NCBI GenBank assembly: GCA_015232335.1
Contig: JADFZV010000024.1
Location: forward strand, 840 to 47,105
Length of the DNA: 46,266 nucleotides
DNA from: Alphaproteobacteria bacterium
Lineage (GTDB): Bacteria > Pseudomonadota > Alphaproteobacteria > Rhodospirillales > WMHbin7
Reading direction: 5' to 3'
The notes beneath the pieces were generated by a model. It was given only the letters and a program-made list of their open reading frames with translations. It searched no databases and was not told the DNA's origin. Shown here one piece after another: positions 41,213 to 46,266 of this stretch (positions within the stretch are counted from its first letter, which is position 1; each line of letters begins with the position of its first letter). Both the position numbers and the translations under genes were made by a program.

Positions 41213-42445
41213 TCAGCAGAAACTGCCCAGATTTGGCGGCGGCTGAGGAATTTCCTCAGGCATCGTCTCGGTCTCCACCTGTTCTTCTGCCGGGTACACG
41301 AAGGCCTGGGATTGGTCGAGTTTGATCGAGACGCGGGCACCTTCAATGTGAGGAAGCGGTCCCGTCGTTCGGGCATGAAGGTGAATGGGCGGCCCGTAAC
41401 CCGATTCAACTCGCAAGTGGATGAGATTCGATCTTCCCAACATATGCGAGACAAGGACCGTTGCATTCCCGTTGTCCTCAAGCTCCAGGGACAGGGCTTC
41501 GGGCCTGATCACCAGATCGACCTCTGCCCCCTCCTTGAAGCCAGGGGCGGGAAAGGCGCCAAGGGGGGAATGCACCTTGCCCTGCCTGACGTTGGAGGGG
41601 ATACGGTTGACTTCGCCGAAGAAGGAGGCGACGAAGGAGGCGACAGGGCGCCGATATAATGTCTCGGGCTCGTCCAGTTGAACAATGCGCCCGGCACGCA
41701 TGATCGCGATGCGATCCGCCATGAACATCGCCTCTTCGGGATCGTGCGTGACCATCAGCACACAAACGCCCGTGGACTTCAAAACATGCAGGGTTTCGTC
41801 GCGTATCTGGTCCCGCAGCCTTTTGTCCAGGCCCGAGAAGGGTTCGTCCAGCAGCATCAGCATGGGTTCTGGCGCCAAGGCGCGCGCCAGTGCAACGCGC
41901 TGCATCTGTCCGCCAGATAATTGGTGCGGCCAGGAGTCGGCGTGAGCCTCCATGCCGACCTGCCTTAGCATGTCCATCGCCCTGTCCCGGCTCTCCGCTT
42001 TGCCTTTGTTGCGAATTCCGAAAGCGACGTTCGCCAGCACATTCAGGTGCGGAAAAAGCGCGTAATCTTGAAAGAGGAACCCAATATTGCGTTTTTCCGG
42101 GGCCACATGCATGCCCTGGCCACCGACCAATTGGCCATTGAGCAGGATGCGTCCATCGACCGGAGTCTCCAATCCAGCCGCCATGCGCAGCGTTGTCGTC
42201 TTGCCGCAGCCCGATGGCCCAAGAAGGCATAGCAATTCGCCTGGCCGCACGGCAAAGGACACATTCTCCACAACCCGCGTTTTGCCATAGGCGCATGATA
42301 CGCCGTCCATGATCAGGCAGGCCGACCCGGGCGCACAAGGAGACATGCGCAAGGGATCGGCCGCACATCCTTTGCTGGGTGTGAACGAGCAATGAGGGCC
42401 CGGCCCACACTGAATGGCGGGCGTCTTTGAAAACATCATATTCAT
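41213..42445 (-). CDS. Fe(3+) ABC transporter ATP-binding protein (FbpC type)
   Basis: This is a 410-residue ATPase with Walker A GPSGCGKTTTL, Q-loop FLFQDYALFPHLNVL, signature LSGGQMQRVALARAL, Walker B MLLDEPFSGLD and the switch His in MVTHDPEEAMF, followed by a C-terminal TOBE-like regulatory domain. It has an unusual ~45-residue N-terminal extension with four Cys residues before the ABC core. The ATG at 42445 has AGGAG at proper distance and overlaps the permease stop. A very long upstream frame over the permease is not real. Confidence 0.92.
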   Translation of the reverse strand: MNMMFSKTPAIQCGPGPHCSFTPSKGCAADPLRMSPCAPGSACLIMDGVSCAYGKTRVVENVSFAVRPGELLCLLGPSGCGKTTTLRMAAGLETPVDGRILLNGQLVGGQGMHVAPEKRNIGFLFQDYALFPHLNVLANVAFGIRNKGKAESRDRAMDMLRQVGMEAHADSWPHQLSGGQMQRVALARALAPEPMLMLLDEPFSGLDKRLRDQIRDETLHVLKSTGVCVLMVTHDPEEAMFMADRIAIMRAGRIVQLDEPETLYRRPVASFVASFFGEVNRIPSNVRQGKVHSPLGAFPAPGFKEGAEVDLVIRPEALSLELEDNGNATVLVSHMLGRSNLIHLRVESGYGPPIHLHARTTGPLPHIEGARVSIKLDQSQAFVYPAEEQVETETMPEEIPQPPPNLGSFC

Positions 42446-44148
42446 GATTTTTCTCCTGGGCGTGATCTGGCGACCGCGTAACTCAGCATGATGATGGGGA
42501 TAAGCCCCACGAGAACAATGACCAGAGCAGGAGTTGCCGCATCCATCAACCTCTCGTCGGAGGCCAATGAGAAGGTTCGCACGGCCAGGGTGTCGAAGTT
42601 GAGCGGTCGCATAATCAAGGTGGCGGGAAGCTCCTTCATCACATCGACGAAGACAAGAAGTCCTGCCGTCAGCAGCGCACCGCGTATCAACGGCACGTGA
42701 ACAAGCCGCAGTGTCCCCATCGTCCCTTGCCCCAAGGTTCTGCAAGCCGCCTCCATGGAGTTGGTGACTTTGGACAGGCTGGCTTCGATGCCGTTGAAGG
42801 AGACGGCCAGAAATCTTACGAGATAGGCATAGACCAGGGCGGCGATGCCTCCGGTCAGCAGCAATCCCGTGCTCAAGCCGAATCGTTCGGACATGAAGCC
42901 AGATAGCGCATTGTCGATCAGTCCCAGAGGAATCAGCGTGCCGACGGCAATGACGGAACCGGGTATTGCATATCCAAAACTGGCCAGACGGACGGTTGAG
43001 CGGGTCATGGGTGTCGGGCTCAATCTTTGCGCATAAGCCATGATAACGCCCACCGTGACCGCAGCCAGCGCAGCAACCAGCGCCAGAAGGAAGCTGTTGC
43101 GCACCATGGGCAGGAAGTCGAGACCGATCGTGCTGTAGCGCACCGACCACCAGGCCAGAACGCTGGAAGGCAGGGCGAATCCGAAGAAGACACCTGTGAA
43201 GCAGAAAGTCTGAGCAGTCAGGCAGCGCCATCCCGTCAGTTGGTAGCCGGGCAGGCGCCTATAGCGTGCGGTCGTGTGGTGGTACTGCGACGCGCCGCGC
43301 GAAACGCGCTCGATCATCACCAGTGCCAGAACGAAAAGAAGCAGGACGGCACCCAGTTGGGCCGCCGCAGTGGGTTCGCCCAGACCAAGCCAGGTACGAT
43401 AAATTCCGGTGGTGAAGGTATCTACCGCGAAATAATGGACCGTGCCGAAGTCGTTCAATGTCTCCATCAGCGCCAGCGCGGTCCCGGCGGCAATCGAAGG
43501 GCGCGCCAGAGGAAGAGCTACCTTGAAGAATCCCTTCCAGGGGCCTTGGCCCAGCGTTCGGCTTGCTTCGAGCACGCAGATCGACTGTTCCAGAAAGGCC
43601 GAGCGGGCCAGCAGATACACATAGGGATACAGCACCAGCGACATGACGACGATGGCTCCGCCCAGCGAACGGATTTCGAAAAACCAGTAATCCCTGGCGG
43701 AGCTCCAGCCAAAAACTTCACGCAGGGCGCTCTGGATGGGACCGGCGAAATCGAGAAGACCCGTATAGGTATAGGCGACGACATAGGCTGGCATGGCCAT
43801 CGGCAGCAGCAGCGCCCATTCCAGGACGCCCTTTCCTGGAAAGCGGCACATCGTGACCAGCCAGGCCGTTCCGACACCGCCGATCATCACCCCGGCGCCG
43901 ACACCCAGCATGAGGAGAAGGGAGTTCACGATGTAGAGCGGCAGCACTGTTTGCGCCAGATGCTCCCAAACGCCGCCGGACGAGGCAAAGACATGGGCCA
44001 GGATGAAGGTCACGGGAGCGCCAACCAGGAGAGCTATGAAAACGGTCGCTCTAACCCATCCCGCGCCGGAGCTGACGTTCTGACCCGCCATGAAAGCGGG
44101 CAAAAACGAGCTTGCGCTGGTGGTCGTGGCGGAGGCGCTCTTCATCAT
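42442..44148 (-). CDS. Fe(3+) ABC transporter permease (FbpB type)
   Basis: This is a 568-residue fused permease with two binding-protein-dependent transport domains, each about six helices. The coupling EAA loops are seen in LEASRTLGQGPWKGFFKVALP and MEAACRTLGQGTMGTLRLVHVP. It is the first gene of the operon, and a Fur-type site lies 67 bases upstream. Two adjacent ATGs are possible starts. Confidence 0.93.
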   Translation of the reverse strand: MMKSASATTTSASSFLPAFMAGQNVSSGAGWVRATVFIALLVGAPVTFILAHVFASSGGVWEHLAQTVLPLYIVNSLLLMLGVGAGVMIGGVGTAWLVTMCRFPGKGVLEWALLLPMAMPAYVVAYTYTGLLDFAGPIQSALREVFGWSSARDYWFFEIRSLGGAIVVMSLVLYPYVYLLARSAFLEQSICVLEASRTLGQGPWKGFFKVALPLARPSIAAGTALALMETLNDFGTVHYFAVDTFTTGIYRTWLGLGEPTAAAQLGAVLLLFVLALVMIERVSRGASQYHHTTARYRRLPGYQLTGWRCLTAQTFCFTGVFFGFALPSSVLAWWSVRYSTIGLDFLPMVRNSFLLALVAALAAVTVGVIMAYAQRLSPTPMTRSTVRLASFGYAIPGSVIAVGTLIPLGLIDNALSGFMSERFGLSTGLLLTGGIAALVYAYLVRFLAVSFNGIEASLSKVTNSMEAACRTLGQGTMGTLRLVHVPLIRGALLTAGLLVFVDVMKELPATLIMRPLNFDTLAVRTFSLASDERLMDAATPALVIVLVGLIPIIMLSYAVARSRPGEKS

Positions 44149-44214
44149 TCCATGAAACTCGGTCAGGCCTGGGGCATGTCAGGCTGTCGTAATGTTCGTG
44201 GAAGCTATTGCAAA

Positions 44215-44229
44215 TGCGAATCACTGTCA
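44215..44229. promoter_or_regulatory. Candidate Fur box upstream of the ferric-iron operon
   Basis: TGCGAATCACTGTCA matches the Fur 7-1-7 consensus TGATAAT-N-ATTATCA at 10 of 14 positions. It lies about 67 bases before the permease start. Iron repression is plausible but unproven. Confidence 0.45.
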
Positions 44230-44297
44230 ATAACAATAAAATGGCCAGGGTCATAGGCGGGCGGAGGACGGCCCATCTTGCACTTACTTGATTTTAT

Positions 44298-44325
44298 AGA
44301 ATATTTTGGTTGGTCGGAATATTCT
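44298..44325 (-). terminator. AT-rich stem-loop directly after cheZ
   Basis: AGAATATT (44298-44305) and AATATTCT (44318-44325) form a perfect 8-bp inverted repeat with a 12-base loop, starting right after the cheZ stop on the minus strand. There is no clear T-tract, so termination is weakly supported. Confidence 0.4.
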
Positions 44326-44886
44326 CTAGCCGAACAATTTGTCGATATCGTCCTGGCTGAACAGTTTATCGACTTCGTCTTGTTTAACGCCCTTGCCCTT
44401 AAGCTGCGGGCCGTTCAGCAGCTTCTGTTCGTCGGTCAGTTCCTTTTTGACTGCCCCGGCCACCTGCTTCAACTCGTCGGGGCGCCACATGCCGATCATG
44501 CTGGTGATGCGCTCCTCGATGAATTTCATCGACTTGACCACCTTGGTGATGCGCTGGCCGGTAATATCCTGGAAGGAACAGGCTTCATAAACCTGGCCGA
44601 TCTGTTCCTCGGCACCCGCCACGAGGCGCAACGCATCCTCGCCGGGCACAAGGGCCTTCAGTTCGGTCAGGTTGGTCTCCATGGCCTCCATGGCGCCCAT
44701 GATGCTGTTGGTGGCTTCTTCGGTCGCCTCGACGATGGCGTCCAACTGGTCGGCCATGCCGCCGAAATGGTCCTCTTCTGAGCTGGCGGGACCAAGCGCT
44801 GCCAATTCCTGGCGAATGCGCTGAATATGGCCGAACAGGCGCACGAATTCGCGCTTTAGAACCTCGCCTTCCGACTCGTTGTGCAT
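44326..44886 (-). CDS. cheZ: CheZ chemotaxis protein phosphatase
   Basis: This is a 186-residue helical cytosolic protein that dephosphorylates CheY-P. The active site D-x-x-x-Q is seen as Asp107 and Gln111 in CSFQDITGQRITKV. The C-terminal CheY-binding tail occurs twice in a row (KQDEVDKLF, then SQDDIDKLFG), separated by a linker from the four-helix body. No other che gene is near. It is followed on the same strand side by the iron operon and preceded by meaB. Confidence 0.92.
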   Translation of the reverse strand: MHNESEGEVLKREFVRLFGHIQRIRQELAALGPASSEEDHFGGMADQLDAIVEATEEATNSIMGAMEAMETNLTELKALVPGEDALRLVAGAEEQIGQVYEACSFQDITGQRITKVVKSMKFIEERITSMIGMWRPDELKQVAGAVKKELTDEQKLLNGPQLKGKGVKQDEVDKLFSQDDIDKLFG

Positions 44887-44964
44887 CTCATTCCCTCAAT
44901 TATTCGAGCCACACTAGCTGCAGCCTGCCCAAAAGGAAAGGGGGGCAAGGTTACAAGGAGAAGT

Positions 44965-45951
44965 CTAAGAAGGCCCATGTGCAAAAAACAGTTTGATCAA
45001 TTCCCCCGCCGCCAGAGTTGGGCTGGATTTTCCCCGGGCAACCAAGGCTTCCTGCTCCGAAAGGCAAGGGGCAATGGCTGGGTGGGCCTTGAATCGGTCC
45101 ATGAGTTCGCCCTCGATGGCGCGCCACATCCAGGAAACCGACTGATTGGCCCGTTTGGCGGCCAGAGCCTCAGAACCCAAGGCGGCGCGATAGGCCTCCA
45201 CAGCCGCCCAGACCTCGTCCATGCCGCGTCCTTCCAGGGCAGAGACCTTGATGACGGGGGGAGTCCAGCCGGGATGGATCGGCATCAGCAGATGCAGGGC
45301 CGAGGCGTAGTCGCGTTCAGCCCGCGAGGCGGCGGCGACCAGGTCGCCGTCAGTCTTGTTGATCAGCAAAAGGTCGGCCAGTTCGACCACGCCCTTTTTG
45401 ATGCCCTGCAAATCGTCGCCGCCGCCGGGAACCAGCAGCAAGAGGAACATATCCACCATCTCGAAGACGGCGGTTTCGGATTGTCCCACGCCCACGGTTT
45501 CGACGATGACGACGTCGAATCCTGCGGCCTCGCAGACTTGTAGGGCTTCGCGCGTGCGCCTAGCGACACCGCCCAGGGTCCCTCCCGAGGGCGAGGGGCG
45601 GATGAAACTGTCGGGATGGCGGGACAGTTCCTCCATGCGGGTTTTGTCGCCAAGAATCGAGCCACCGGAACGCGGGCTTGAAGGATCAACCGCCAGCACG
45701 GCAACGCGGTGGCCAAGCCCGGTCAGATACAGGCCGAAGGCCTCGATGAAGGTGGATTTACCTGCGCCCGGAATGCCGGTGATGCCCAGGCGAACGGTTG
45801 TGTTTCCAGGGGGTGGCAGACATTCAAGCAATTCCACCGCCTGTTCGCGATGATCGCTTCTGGTCGATTCAATCAAGGTGATCGCCCGGGCCAGGGCGCG
45901 CCGGTCTCCGCCCGACACTTTTTCGGCCAGTGTCCGGATATCGGCTGTCAT
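44965..45951 (-). CDS. meaB: Methylmalonyl-CoA mutase-associated GTPase MeaB
   Basis: This is a 328-residue G3E-family GTPase that protects B12-dependent methylmalonyl-CoA mutase and gates its cofactor loading. It has Walker [14 protein letters not shown], the [23 protein letters not shown] stretch (Switch region), [12 protein letters not shown] and the NKTD base-recognition motif. Its presence agrees with the cobalamin synthesis genes in the window. The start overlaps the stop of the upstream small gene (ATGA). Confidence 0.95.
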   Translation of the reverse strand: MTADIRTLAEKVSGGDRRALARAITLIESTRSDHREQAVELLECLPPPGNTTVRLGITGIPGAGKSTFIEAFGLYLTGLGHRVAVLAVDPSSPRSGGSILGDKTRMEELSRHPDSFIRPSPSGGTLGGVARRTREALQVCEAAGFDVVIVETVGVGQSETAVFEMVDMFLLLLVPGGGDDLQGIKKGVVELADLLLINKTDGDLVAAASRAERDYASALHLLMPIHPGWTPPVIKVSALEGRGMDEVWAAVEAYRAALGSEALAAKRANQSVSWMWRAIEGELMDRFKAHPAIAPCLSEQEALVARGKSSPTLAAGELIKLFFAHGPS

Positions 45952-46220
45952 GATTTCTTGTCCTTGGAATCAGGCGGCGACTGATTGAAAAAAGTCTTCA
46001 GGGCCACGGTCACCAGCATTTGCCGCTGCTCCTCGCTCAAATCCGCCAGAATGGCCTGCTTTGATCGGTAGATGCTCATGGCCTGGCTGAGAAGCTGTGA
46101 TCGCTCGGGCGTCAGGGGGCGCTCCTTGGGGGCCGGGACCGAAGGCGGTGCTGGCGGGGGAGTCTCCTTGGGAGGAGGCACCAGAAGGCGCTTCAGAAAA
46201 TCGAGGACAATTCCTGTCAT
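45948..46220 (-). CDS. Small uncharacterised protein coupled to meaB
   Basis: This is a 90-residue protein with a short hydrophobic N-terminus ([14 protein letters not shown]), a Pro-rich linker (about residues 15-34) and a helical C-terminal half ([25 protein letters not shown]). The last codons overlap the meaB start (ATGA), so translation is coupled. I recognise no family. The final 46 bases of the window hold nothing recognisable. Confidence 0.7.
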   Translation of the reverse strand: MTGIVLDFLKRLLVPPPKETPPPAPPSVPAPKERPLTPERSQLLSQAMSIYRSKQAILADLSEEQRQMLVTVALKTFFNQSPPDSKDKKS

Positions 46221-46266
46221 AAGTCGTGACTGCGGGGAAATCCCGGCGCCAGGGGACTGAAGGGCA

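Noticed and set aside
41213..43231. A 672-residue frame covering the iron ATPase and half of the permease
   Set aside because: The first part is an out-of-frame shadow of the permease. The ABC ATPase begins at the ATG at 42445 with a good RBS and a stop-start overlap.
43027..44256. A 409-residue plus-strand frame opposite the iron permease
   Set aside because: It is antisense to a well-conserved permease, with a charged low-complexity composition and no motif.

Overview
The window looks like a chromosomal segment of a high-GC, metabolically versatile alphaproteobacterium, most likely a Rhodospirillales member of the Magnetospirillum type. This is inferred from the mixture of PHB metabolism, partial cobalamin synthesis, CheZ-based chemotaxis, FNR-type regulation and a clade II (Sec-dependent) nitrous oxide reductase cluster. 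There is no rRNA, tRNA, CRISPR array, transposase or phage gene. Most genes are tightly packed, many with ATGA or TGATG overlaps.

Layout. 1-2000: a BPSL0067-family protein facing a DUF4424 protein. 2217-5037: an FNR-type box ahead of a DsbD_2/TauE-like membrane protein, a SCO copper chaperone and cobB. 5198-10930: housekeeping genes (PHB depolymerase, YcgN, DapA-like lyase, YgjP-like metalloprotease, half-size GDT1 protein, Bcr-type exporter) and two small cytosolic proteins. 10978-17533: a small DUF2892 protein and a Crp/Fnr regulator, divergent from a heme-copper oxidase operon (subunit III, SCO-like, CuA subunit II, subunit I, a 46-residue membrane protein, ctaB). 17591-17783: a nested inverted repeat. 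17794-25585: SEL1/SPOR protein, GST, Nudix, YjfB-like protein, pirin, and cobA, creA, cbiD, cobK, cobM. 25752-28017: a TerB-like protein, a bile acid:Na+ family transporter and ubiE. 28145-39255: a SCO/TlpA pair divergent from nosZ, two dihaem cytochromes c, nosB, nosD, nosG, nosH, nosF, nosL and nosY. 39252-44148: a SUMF1/NirV-like protein and a ferric-iron ABC operon. 44326-46220: cheZ, meaB and a small protein.

How it fits together. Four good FNR/DNR-type boxes (TTGAY-N4-ATCAA), plus one degenerate site, lie ahead of the copper-maturation pair, the heme-copper operon, ubiE, the SUMF1-like gene and nosZ. The local Crp/Fnr protein keeps the E-x-x-S-R recognition pattern that reads such sites. 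The heme-copper subunit I is unusual. It keeps all histidine ligands, the active-site Tyr and the D-channel entrance, but has Ala in place of the pump Glu, Met in place of the K-channel Lys, and an extra Glu one helical turn before the His-His pair. With no ctaG in the operon and a denitrification-like regulatory context, it is a good candidate for a CuA-containing nitric oxide reductase (eNOR-like) rather than an oxygen reductase. The window would then encode NO to N2O to N2 reduction under one regulatory code. The NO-reductase assignment is inference. The nos cluster is secure.
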